64,000 bases of DNA from Combretum micranthum (Eukaryota; Streptophyta; Magnoliopsida; Myrtales; Combretaceae): contig JAMXBD010000719.1 in assembly GCA_024138025.1 (NCBI GenBank), positions 310,001 to 374,000 on the forward strand, given 5' to 3'. Position numbers and translations under genes: made by a program. Below the pieces are notes generated by a model. The model did not search any database. It saw only the letters and a list, made by a program, of their open reading frames with translations, and was not told where the DNA came from. Below, piece by piece: positions 49,119 to 59,533 of the stretch (position 1 is its first letter; each line of letters begins with the position of its first letter).

Positions 49119-50310
49119 GACAGGTCCAGATAACATTAAGGTTCAAGATTGAATTCACATATTGAATGCATTATATAAGCACATCATGAATTATTGCACC
49201 AAACAACCAACAAAAAATGATTTTCTTGTACTAACGTAAAAATAATATTCACATATTGAGTGCATAATATAACCAATAAGCAACATAATCCAATCATTCT
49301 ATAAGACCCATGAAATTATGAAGCTGGGAGATTATATGGGATATAGCCAAAATATATAGAGATACTATTATTTACATCTAATTTCTTCTTTTTGGAGATA
49401 ATAAATGATAAAGAAGATTATATTAATCAAGAAAAAAAAGGTCACATCCTCAAATTAACCAACCATAAATGCAACGTACAATGTCCCAACTCTTGATAAT
49501 CGGGTAGATGTAATTGATAATTATTGTTTAAGTAATAATGTTTCTCTAGTTTTGGACTTTCAAAATCCTATTACACATCTTTGTTTGGCCGTTCCCAAAA
49601 CATAAGTTGCTTGAATAATTAAACATTTCAAAGAGGTTTGATAATTACATCATCATGAAACTATTTTTAATTCATAAGAATTCAAGCTTCAACATTTACA
49701 TTAACATAACATTAGAAATACTTGAAATTAGAACCATTGATTGAGCTTTAAATTACATTATCTTACATTACCTTCATGCTCTAAGTGCAAAATAAGTGTT
49801 GAAGTTTCCCTTCTCCTATGCGTATTCCTTGCTATGAAATTAGGGTTTGGATGATGCTCAATTGGGGGTTTCAATTTTGAAGTGCAAACATGGCTAATAG
49901 GCGTTAAGGAACGACTATGGTCTTGATGAGGGGATTTAATTAATGTTAGTGTTAGGATTTCATGTGTCTCCATGGAGAGGGTATATGTGTGTTTTGATGC
50001 AGGTTCTTTAATTGTGACATTTTTTTTAGTTTTTGGTTTTTTCTTTTTTTTTTTTTGGGTGTAAAGGTACTCAAAGATTTGTTTAATATTAAAGTACATC
50101 TACGTGGATAATGACATGGCATTTAATAGTCCTATTCAAACAGTGGGTAATGGTGTTTTGCAACATCGTAACAGCGACCTGATTTGAACCACTTATCCAA
50201 ATGTTATAAACTTTTTATTAACCATAAGAAACATTGAACTTACCCCCAAACTTTTATAAACTTCTTGTGTAATTCACTCTAACTTTTCTAACTATTGACA
50301 AAAAAAGAGG
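49119..50310. other. Non-coding DNA upstream of the MULE pseudogene
   Basis: Probably the 5' region of the decayed MULE. A 113-codon minus-strand frame (49758-50099) has low complexity (Lys run, Thr/His/Pro-rich) and no family match that I recognise; I do not call it a gene. Confidence 0.4.
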
Positions 50311-50500
50311 TAATTAGTGAGGCTAGTGTTACTAGACGTCATTATGGGTCTAAACTGAACAAGGATGAAGATGGAGTTGGAGGGAAAATAAACCAAAGGT
50401 ATTAAGTGAATCTTTTAATTCTTCTAAAAAACAAAATTTATTAATTATATTTCTTATCTTTATCTTTATCTTTATTATATATCAAGCCAATTTTGTTATT
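50311..50500 (+). repeat. Dispersed direct repeat, copy 1
   Basis: Matches 52081-52173 plus 52405-52470: shared GATGAAG, GAGTTGGAGGGA, AATAAAC, ATTAAG, then AAAATTTATTAATTATATT. In this copy the two halves are adjacent, so it is the empty site for the MITE in copy 2. Confidence 0.65.
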
Positions 50501-51727
50501 CAACTCCAATAATCATATTACATGCTAGTAAAATTATCAAAGTTATTGCTCTGAATTTTGTGTGTGTCTATCCACATGTTAACTTGATGAAGTGGAGCAA
50601 TTTTCATATCAATTTCGTATGTTTTTTATATAGTTTCAAATTTTTAAAATCTAGAACGTGGCCCATGCAACGATTTCATTTCTAACTTCCCCAAGCTTTA
50701 TTTGCAAACATGTCCACATAATAATCTTATTAAAGAGAGTGATTTTAATGGAAAGAAGTGGCATGGTAATGGTTGCTTACATATCTTTTCTCTCTTTTTT
50801 CTTTTTTCCCTTAGGACATTAACTTATAGTTTACTTATGGTTTTTCCAATTTTCCTTTCAATAATAGATCTATCTTAATTTTACATTTGCTCCCTCCAAA
50901 CTTCCAAATAGAAAATAAGAACATGGTAATGCAACTCTGGTTGTAGAAACATAGGAAATTGACAAGAATGGAAAACTTCAAGTGATAAGAAAAAAGAACG
51001 ATGTCTAAGAATAGGGTTTACGAGTCAACTATATGAGAAGAAGATGGGTACAGTTAATATTCACAACTATATTGTATTTGCCGGTAGCTTCACTTCTCCT
51101 TTCACGTTATTTTATTAAACACTTTAGGATGCATGAAAATTCTCTTTATGGAAAATTTTTTATCAATTCAACTTTCCTAATTTTTTTAAGATGTTCATGA
51201 TAATAAAATACTAATGGTTGCACACAACTAGATGGATTTGTTTGACTCTTTTAAAATAAACCTTACAATGCTTCCTTTCTTTTTTATTTATTTATTTATT
51301 TGTTTTTTCATTTGAGATAAAAACCTTGATTTAGATTTTATTTTTATGCTTTCCAACAATGGAGATTTAGAGATTTATTAAATTGAAAACTTTTAATTAC
51401 ATTTGGTCAAAAACTATTTTACATTATGTTACTACTCCTCTGCAAATAATTATTATTTTTATATTTTGTGCAAAGCTTTGTAAAAGTTTTCATTTTTTTA
51501 CAATAAAACAGTATTCTTTTTATGCATGGCTACATTCTTTAGAATGCATTTCAATTTATATAGCTGTATACTTTTACAATGCATTTTGTTGTTTTGGCTT
51601 TATCTCTATTTATATCTAAAAGAATCAAATGACATGTTCGAGAAGTATTTTTGTTTAATTTTTTTACATTATTAGAATTATTGGAAATAAAAAGTAATGA
51701 ACTATATATATATATATACATATATAC

Positions 51728-51772
<45 letters not shown>

Positions 51773-52080
51773 ATTATACACTATATCGACATCTTTTATC
51801 TTCATATTTCTTCCAATTCAATTCTCTAAATACAAATCGTATAATTATGACATATTTCTTTGTTCATGGTTTAAATATATTAAAATGCTTACTGGTAAGA
51901 TAATCATAGTGTAGTTTTATTTTGATTATGTTATGTAATATTTTTTTTTCTCTTCATACCTAAATGGTAAATATAATAATTCTAATCATTAATTTTGTAT
52001 ATAACTTACTGTATTTAATATTTCTATTAGAAAGTGAAGGGGTGGGTATGTTTGTATAATAGTAAAAATATTATATAATA
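50501..52080. other. AT-rich intergenic DNA with a microsatellite
   Basis: No coding exon recognised. Contains the (TA)n/(GA)n tract annotated separately. Confidence 0.4.
51706..51770 (+). repeat. Compound microsatellite (TA)n-(GA)20
   Basis: A short TATATA tract (about 51706-51730) followed by an uninterrupted 20-unit GA repeat, 51731-51770. The frames across it encode Arg-Glu or Ser-Leu runs only. Confidence 0.95.
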
Positions 52081-52490
52081 GTTACTAGTGAAGCTAATGT
52101 TACTAGAAGTGATTGTGTGTCTAAATTGATTAGGGATGAAGGAGTTGGAGGGAGAATAAACTTAGGGCATTAAGGGTCTGTTTGGAAGGTCTTTTTTTTA
52201 TCTTTATCTGTATTTGTATCTATATTTATATTAAAATAATATTTGTAAATATGTCTTATTTGTATTTATATTATATCAATATTTAATCTTTTCATGAGAA
52301 CTAGCAATTTTTTTATCCGTATCTATTTCTTGATAAATAATTTATTAGAAAAAATTATAAAAAAGTGTCCATATCTGCCAAAAAAAGCAAGCCAAACAGA
52401 GATAAATCTCCTAATTTGACTAAAAAATAAAATTTATTAATTATATTCCTTATATTTATAATGGTTATTTAACTCTCTCTACTTTCTTTT
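52081..52490 (+). repeat. Dispersed direct repeat, copy 2, split by a MITE
   Basis: 52081-52173 and 52405-52490 together match 50311-50500. The interruption is the MITE at 52174-52404. Confidence 0.65.
52174..52404. mobile_element. Small MITE inserted in the dispersed repeat
   Basis: Left end GGGTCTGTTTGG, right end CCAAACAGAGAT: inverted termini. The paralogous repeat at 50311-50500 lacks this block at the corresponding place (about 50406), confirming insertion. AT-rich, non-coding, superfamily not resolved. Confidence 0.65.
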
Positions 52491-52522
52491 TGCTTTGCTT
52501 TCTCTCTCCTTTGTTCTTCATC

Positions 52523-53251
52523 TAGGGATGCAACTGGGTGGGTCATTATAGGGTACCCGACCTGTTCGACAAAACCCTATATGGTTATGGGACGGGTTTA
52601 GAAAATTTTTTTGTAACCTTATAAGGTCATGGGTCGGGTTTAGATTATAGTTATGATGCTATAGAATTGACTAGACCCATTAAGATTACTAAAAAAAATA
52701 ATAATTTTATAATATCAAAACTTTGATATATTCATTTTTTATCATTTTTATAGCTCTATGATTATATAATTTATTTTTTTGTCCCATTGAGAATGTCATG
52801 CTTTTTTTATAATTAAAAAGATGCAATATTATGTTTATGTATCTATGTCAATCTTAAGTAAAGTAAATTCTATTATGTTGTGTTACGAAATGATTATCAT
52901 ACATCGAAAATCAATTGTCTAGCTTATTGATTTTTTTTTTTTAATGTATAGCTTTATCATCAAATGAACAGAAATTGAAATAATTAAGTAAAATGGAGAA
53001 TATATCATGATGACAAGTAGACAAATGATAAATAAAAAGAATGAAAAAGGAAAAAAAAAAGAAAAAAGTGTAAAAATAAAATCGGGTCAACAGAATGGGA
53101 TGGGTCAGGACCATGACCCTATAGGGGCGGGTTTAGAAATTACACATAAAATTCTATAGGATTACAGGTCCTGTTTGGGCAATCCTATAGAGAATTGGGT
53201 CGGATTCAGGTTTTATATGATCTGTCCAAAACCCGCCCATGTTACATCCTT
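52523..53251. mobile_element. hAT-like non-autonomous element 1
   Basis: Left end TAGGGATGCAACTGGGTGGG; the complement of the right end is AAGGATGTAACATGGGCGGG, an imperfect inverted repeat. The flanks TCTTCATC and TGTCCATC agree at 6 of 8 positions, a possible worn 8-bp target duplication. The subterminal zones carry GGGTCGGGTTTAG-like and complementary motifs; the middle is AT-rich. No transposase. Related to the neighbouring element at 53475-53988 by its ends. Confidence 0.65.
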
Positions 53252-53474
53252 GTCCATCACTATGTTTGGCAAAATGGAAGTCCATATAAACGAAGGGAAG
53301 TGATATGAAGCTAATTTTTCTTCATTTTATACCATAAATGGAAAAAAGAAATATCACTATAACTTTCCCCTCATTTCCCTTATTTTTATCCACTTTTATC
53401 CTTGTTAAAGATAGTCAAACATATAATTTCACCCTGTTTCTTTCGTTTTCGCCTAGTTTCCTCTAGTCCATCTT

Positions 53475-53988
53475 TAGGGATGCAACTGGATCGGGTTTCG
53501 AGTGGGTCATATGAACCCAAATCTGAACCCGCTATACCATAAGACATACCAAACCTGACTCTATAATCTTATAGGGTTTTCCTTTTATATCTAAACCCGC
53601 CCTACGGGATTTACTCTAAAATCTGCCACCCGCTCGACTACCAACTTGATTATCCGCTTGATCATCCGCCCAATTATCAATCCGAACTTGCCTTGCTTAT
53701 TATTTTTTTTTCAATAGATTCAACATACTTAAACCAATACAATAATACGCTAATAATGTAGTAATACACCTTTTTTTTTGTTAACTTGATTTTAAATTTA
53801 GCCTATTACTATGTTTATTTTTAGTAAATATATTTACATTACAATTTTTTTTAACTAAAACTAACGAATCAGGTAGATATCTATCGAATTTTAATAGTAT
53901 CCAAACCTAATCATAATATCTTATAAGAATTTTTACCAATATCTAAACTCGGCCCTATTATCGTATAGGTTGACCCGTTTGCATCCTA
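53475..53988. mobile_element. hAT-like non-autonomous element 2
   Basis: Left end TAGGGATGCAAC; the complement of the right end is TAGGATGCAAAC. It is flanked by a perfect 8-bp direct repeat TCCATCTT (53467-53474 and 53989-53996), the length expected for hAT. The subterminal zones hold many GGGTTT/AACCCG motifs. No coding capacity. Its right-hand target duplication overlaps the left target duplication of the MULE that begins at 53999. Confidence 0.8.
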
Positions 53989-53998
53989 TCCATCTTTT

Positions 53999-54224
53999 GG
54001 GAAAAGGAATAAAATATTAATATTTTTAAAAATAAATACGGAAATACCATCGAGAAAAAATTATTCCCGATTTTAGGCAATATGGCCTCGTCTCTTCGAG
54101 AGACGAGGTCTCATTTGTATAGTGACCTCGTCTCTTGAAGAGACGAGGATGCTCCGAATGTGACCTCGTCTCTTCAAGAGACGAAGTTATACTTTCTGAC
54201 CTCGTCTCTTGAAGAGACGAGGTC
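53999..54224 (+). repeat. MULE left terminal inverted repeat
   Basis: Pairs with 60727-60933 over essentially its whole length, including TTATTCCCGATTTTAGG and TCTCATTTGTATAGTGACC. Contains four palindromes (54084-54110, 54124-54150, 54162-54188, 54198-54224). Confidence 0.9.
54084..54224. repeat. Ladder of four ~27-bp palindromes (left MULE end)
   Basis: Each unit has arms GACCTCGTCTCTT and AAGAGACGAGGTC (13 bp) around a single central G or C. The starts are at 54084, 54124, 54162 and 54198, a spacing of 40, 38 and 36 bp, close to but above three helical turns. The fourth unit is perfect; the first three have one to three mismatches. The unit orientation cannot be told because it is symmetric. 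Such sites could bind a dimeric transposase or another protein, or form hairpins; that is inference. Confidence 0.92.
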
Positions 54225-54642
54225 AGCTATTCCTCCTTAAATCTCAGTCTATTACTCGAGAAACCGAAAAAATTATGTATAAAACCTATCAAGTAGAAAT
54301 ATAAATGGCTATACGAGCCATTAAACAAATTCAACACAGCTATAATACCATTCAACCTAAAAACACATGCTGAATCCCAATTTGAATCATTTAATCGCAG
54401 TGGTATTGTGATTTTGTCAGCACAATACAATGAAAATATGGGAATTTGTAGGCTCGTAACAGATAATATGAAATGAATTCCTGATTCATTGATCTTTTAA
54501 AATATACAAGAGAAAATGAGTACAATATACATACAAAAACAATACAAAAAACGTAAGAAGCTATATGCAACAATCAAAATAATGAAAATCTATCATCTAC
54601 TACTGCTGCTGATGTGTGTCCCTCCTCCATTGTCCTTAGCCT

Positions 54643-56760
54643 CTACCCCGCCTCATGTCTAGTAGCAGCACTGTACTGATGGAACGGGATAGGGTCTGGC
54701 TCGACCTGTGTGAGCCCCTCTCCCATATCATGTGATGGCGATGGTCGTCTCTTCTGTGGAGCCAAGAGGGTATGGAACTCAGAGTATGAAGGGTCTGGCA
54801 TAGGGGTGTCCCCAATATAGTAAGATATCGATGACGGGCTAGCCTCATCCGGAATGACCTGGGAAGGACCGGACTCATCATGTGAAGGTAGATCGGACGA
54901 CTCAGGCTCATCTCTGATCTGTATACCCGGTGCTCGAGCTCGTCCCCGACCCCTGCCTCGTCCCCTCCCACGCCTCTCTCTAGGAGTCTGTCGTCTATGT
55001 ACGGTATGAGACTGTGGGTCACTCTGTGCTACAGGTGATGATGGAGCTGGTGGCACTGGATCATTGAAATTCAACCCCATAAAATCTTCCACCACACGAC
55101 AGACATCTCGTGCAGTGGATGGAGTGAGCTCTAGGGGCATGTCTGGGATGCTATAAATGAAATCAGTCTGTGAGTAATAGCAAAAAATTACATCGGTAAG
55201 TAGCTGCTAAGTCAGTACAAGTCCATATAAAGCTTAAAGAGACAATTGTCTTACCATGTATCGTATGATAGCTCCCGTGCATCCGATCCAGCATCGAGTG
55301 ATCGCATGATACCACTGGAAGTAATCGTCAGATGTCCCAGCAGGCAAATCGGGCAGCTCAACTATGCAATCACGCTGAGCATCCCACTCAGCTATCCACC
55401 TGGCATGCTCCACCTGCCAGTTCTATTCGGAACGTCCTCTTATGTCAATCTCATGGAGGGGTCTCATGTCGGCAGGGAGAGTTGGAATCCCCTGGAAGCC
55501 ACCAAACTGTCTGAGTACTCTGTCAGGATAGTAGTGCTCGACAAGGTAGAAGCATACCAGGGGGACCCGTACATGCCACACATCGCTCCCCGCTAGGCAG
55601 TATGGAGGTAGAGAGAGCAAGATCAAACTATATAGGTCTCACACCACCTGATGCAGTAGGAAAAGTAAAATATTGCGTTAATAAACCATCGTACTATAGC
55701 AATGTAACAGCACAAGTCATTGCAAAATAATTGAGGTATAGGAGGGAACGGATGTCATACCTGATGCACCGTCTGTCGATCAAAATATGTGCAGTACTCA
55801 ATCAGCAGATGTGTCGATACTCGGGTCACGTCAAAAGTCGCACCCCAATGGCTGATGAGTGGGTAGCCCGCGGTAACTGATGTGTGCAGGCGACGAACGG
55901 GGCAATGTGGGGGAAGTGCTCCCATGCCCATATCTGCAGGACAACTAACGGTCCTGCCATGTCTCCCGTGTCGATGTGAGAAGCCAAGCATAGCTGCCTG
56001 TATAGCTATGCCAAACAGGCAGCTCCCCACGCGTGCTGCCCGGCCATCTCGAAGTCTCGGAGCAGCTGGAGGTACATGAGATAGACGTAGTTAGAGGACT
56101 TGTTTGCGACAGTAAATCCCCCAAGCAGCAGTAAAATGTATGCCCGAGCGTGTCGTCTGATCGTCAGATCATCAGCAAAATCAGGTAAGTCGTTGAAATG
56201 GCTATCCAACCACGACATCTTCAGGCGACCACCATCCATATCAACACCAGGCTGGGGCCGGAGTCCTAGCAACTCCTCGCATAAATCAGGATAATCAAGC
56301 CTAGCGGTGCCCGTAACTGCCAATCCATCTACAGGGAGGCCCGTAAGGACAGAAACATCCTCTAAGGTCACAGACCACTCGCCCTTGGTCATGTGGAACA
56401 TATGTGTCTCTGATCGCCACCTTTCAACCAAAGTTGTAAGAAGATGCCAATCTAGCTGAATGAAAGACATCTGGGCTGCCCCTATGAACCCTGCCTAAGA
56501 CAGGAATGGCAACAGCCGCTCGTCAACCTCTGTCGGTACTCCTGTTGGTCGACTGAGCCTCGCCTCTCTCCGCCGGCAATGCAAAACATCATGCTCCTAC
56601 AGTAAAGTTATCACATTAATTAAAGACCAATCTCACCTTAGCCATCAAATCTGCGATCAGTGAATTTGAAAGAATGAACTAACCTGTCCATCCCAGGCTA
56701 GAATGGACCTATGTACAGGCTGCTGTGTCAGAATGAGCTATCGATCGGTCCTGGATCCAT
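54643..56760 (-). pseudogene. Plant mobile domain (MAIN-like) protein gene, broken
   Basis: Reconstructed exons on the minus strand: 56760-56684 (MDPGPID then, one frame away, LTQQPVHRSILAWDG), 56596-55762 (PMD core: LDWHLLTTLVERWRSETHMF, MTKGEWSVTLEDVSVLTGLP, DFADDLTIRRHARAYILLLL), 55647-55255 (VPLVCFYLVEHYYPDRVLRQ, HARWIAEWDAQ, YFQWYHAITRCWIG) and 55167-54643 (LTPSTARDVCRVVEDFM, then an RG/RGR-rich basic stretch and an acidic Ser/Pro-rich tail). The introns have GT..AG borders. Defects: a frameshift in exon 1, stops at 56495-56497, 56006-56008 (Trp expected), near 55617 (Arg expected) and 55423 (Gln expected), plus further shifts. MAIN/MAIL1-type host proteins act in transcription and transposon silencing; this is the transposon-borne form. 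Confidence 0.85.
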
Positions 56761-56893
56761 CTGTGAAGGAAAAAGAAAGAGATGTTGTCAAAGTCCACAT
56801 ATGTTGATTAAACATAAGCATAACAAAAGTATGTTAACTCATGACTCATTAGTGCAGTAATAAAAACATATGAGAATAAAGAATTTCCATTAC

Positions 56894-59533
56894 CACCACG
56901 ACTCGACTGCCCCGTAATTAGTCTACCCGCCGATCCCGCATTTGGACAACTTCTTATGTTGTGGCCCTGCTGCCCACAACAATCGCATGAATAACCTCGG
57001 GGCCCTCTCAAATGTTCATCTCATTTTGGAATCGTTTCTCCCTCGGCCGGCCCTTTTTTCTATTAAGTCCTGGATTAGGGTGCCACTTTGGTAAGTCCAA
57101 CCGAGTCCAATTTGTCTTATCGGTTGCGGGAATGAAGGAACGACCATACACTCTTAGTTGGTGGTCCCCCTTGTACCACTGTCCTACATAGGCAACACAA
57201 TCCATGTGCATTGTCTCCATCACTGCCATCGCATGCGAGCATGGAATTCTATATGTCTGCCACTTGTTACACGTACGTCTATATGATCTTAACTCCACTT
57301 TTTGTATATGGTCCCCCTTCTGACCATACATTATTAGACGTGGTGCAGTTATAACCTCGTATATCCGTTCTTGGTAATCGAAACAAGTAACTCTATGGGA
57401 ACTGGATATGTTGTTCCATCGTTCAAACTTATTCGCAGCGTATTCTGTGAGCAACTTACCCATACCCATGGCATCGCTGGCTTCACGCCTTTGCTTATTA
57501 AATATGGAGTTGCAATTGTAGAAGGTTTTCTTTACCAATGCTGCCACAGGTAAGCACCTGGCATCTTTTATAACTAAATTGTAACTCCCTGCCATGTTTG
57601 TTGTGCCTAGGCCAAATCTGACACCTTCATCATAAGATAAAGTCCACATGCATGGAGGTAACTCACAAAAATATCGTGCTGTCCAAGGATTGCTTTGAAG
57701 TGTAGCATTGAAATATCCGTGGAACTTGCGACTCTGGGTTTGATAGGCAGCTCTTTTTACTATTTCCTTACATTCCTTACTTTTGGCCTTCGAATTAAAG
57801 TTGCTTGCAACATGACGAATACACCAACGCCAAGGCCACCCCCTAGGCCACACCACATTCTCACCTTCGACCGCACTCCTGATACCGGCATGCCGGTCCG
57901 ATATCAAGCAAATATTGGATCGGTCTTTGATGACGTGTTCCAGCACTTTTGCAAGGAACCAACTCAATGTATCCGCCTTCTCCTCATCCACAAGGGCATA
58001 GACCAATGGTACTATATGATTGACCCCATCTATTGCCACCGCAATAAGCAATTTGTGACTGTACTTGCCGTACAGGAAGGTACCATCAACTATGATCACA
58101 GGTCTGCAATGATTTAACATATGTAACTTAGTCAGTGAATATCAATAACCTAAAACAAAATTTAACAATGATTACAATACATACCTGTAGCAGTAGAACG
58201 CTTCAATGTAAGGACCAAATACCCAAAAAAGCTTATCTAGGAATACGTGGCCGGCGGTATTTGAATCTTGAGTTTGCCACTCAACCTTTGTTCCTGGATT
58301 TGCCTCAGTGATTGCATTAAGTAGATGTGGAAGCTCCACATACGATGACTCCCAACTTCCAAAGACCTGCTCAATGGCCTTTCTCTTTGCCTTACGAATT
58401 CTCTTGATATGAACATTATACCCGAACTGCTTTAATATATTTGTTTGGAGATCCTTCGCCCTCACATTTGGAGAATTGCGGATCTCCAATATTATGGCCC
58501 TGGACAAGCTGGTGGAGTCCAACTGAGAGTGATCCTGTCCAGTGATTTCATCCAAGCAAGTGTGAGATCCTTCATATTTAGTGATGTGAAACCACCCACC
58601 ATGTTTCTTATAACTGCCTCTGAGTCTCCACTTACAACCTCTATTGTGGATATCAGTATACTTAACTGTCCATGCTTTTGGGTCCGAATCCACTACCTTG
58701 AAGTTATAATGGTTCGTTATGTGCCACATTTTAACTGCTCGTATAAGATGATCTTTGGTCTCAAAACGTATCCCGACCTTGAATTCATCACTGAAGCTTC
58801 AATTCCCAGCACTCATTTCCTGCTCATCATCAAATGCTGCGTAAGTACTACCAATTTCAACATTGAAAAACGGAACTGCCGCTGAGCTCCCTACTGCATC
58901 AACGTCAGTAGGAGCAATAAAATGGTCCCAGTTATTTCCCCTTCGTTGTACCTCGGGCAATGCCTCTTGTTGTCGAATTACTTCATCATTAACATTTTCA
59001 TCATCATCATAGTCGTCACTGGATTCACTTGCCGATGAGTCTTGCCCAGCATCCATATCATCACCACCTACTGATGTAGGTCCACAAAATTCAAAGTAAC
59101 CTATTTGTACTTGTGCACTGCCCATTGTCTGAACTGGAGTAGAGTTTGAGTCTACAAACCCTTGGCTTCCAATATTTCTATCATTGCCCATCTCCCCTGC
59201 AGGTGCCTGTGACAATTCAATTTCCAAAATCTGTATATAAACAACCACTGAGCCTTCTGTGTATAGCAACATCTCTTGTGCCGCATCATCATCGGTCACT
59301 GGAATAATATCATAACGTAGCGTCCTATCTCCAATAGCTACCCTATGATATAGCTTCACCCGATGTGTACACCTATTTACCTTTAGTTTATTGCAAATAA
59401 TCTCCACTATCTGCTCATATGTTGAATTCCTACTAATACTGACCATAGCTACAGGCCGTTTATCATAACCAAAACCATCATCCCCTCGCACAATATTCCC
59501 ATGAGCATACAGTATAAACTTCGCTTTATCCAT
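56894..59533 (-). pseudogene. MuDR-type MULE transposase, broken by one stop and one frameshift
   Basis: Exon 1 runs 59533-58185 and exon 2 58113-56894, with a 71-bp GT..AG intron (CAG/GTATGT ... TTGCAG). Residues 1-110 form a PB1-like N-terminus; 150-205 is acidic (DDYDDDENVNDE); about 250-320 is the MuDR N-terminal region (VKMWHITNHYNFKVV ... WRLRGSYKKHGGWF). The MULE core has the first Asp in VIIVDGTFLYGKY and the second in CLISDRHAG. The expected Glu in TTNxAES is Gly (TTNMAGSYN). A SWIM-type finger (KWQTYRIPCSHAMAV, its first CxC reduced to one Cys) and a CX2CX4HX4C zinc knuckle (CDCCGQQGHNIRSC) follow. TGA at 58799-58801 interrupts the first exon in frame; a 1-bp shift near 57015 separates the knuckle. 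It is a nearly full-length protein otherwise. Confidence 0.9.

Noticed and set aside
49758..50099. 113-codon minus-strand frame near the MULE pseudogene
   Set aside because: Low complexity with a poly-Lys start from a poly-T tract; no support as a protein.
51551..51903. Frames encoding Arg-Glu and Ser-Leu runs
   Set aside because: Direct translation of the GA microsatellite.
54084..54224. CRISPR-like regularly spaced repeats
   Set aside because: The units are self-palindromic, only four, with 9-13 bp between them, and lie inside a transposon's terminal inverted repeat in plant DNA. The matching ladder at the other end explains them.
54636..55022. Minus-strand 128-codon frame overlapping the PMD C-terminus
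   Set aside because: Shadow frame. The frame at 54643-55140 joins the PMD through a proper splice acceptor and has the RG-rich tail typical of such proteins.
57695..58117. Plus-strand 140-codon frame over the transposase core
   Set aside because: Antisense shadow of the MULE core exon, which has clear family motifs on the minus strand.
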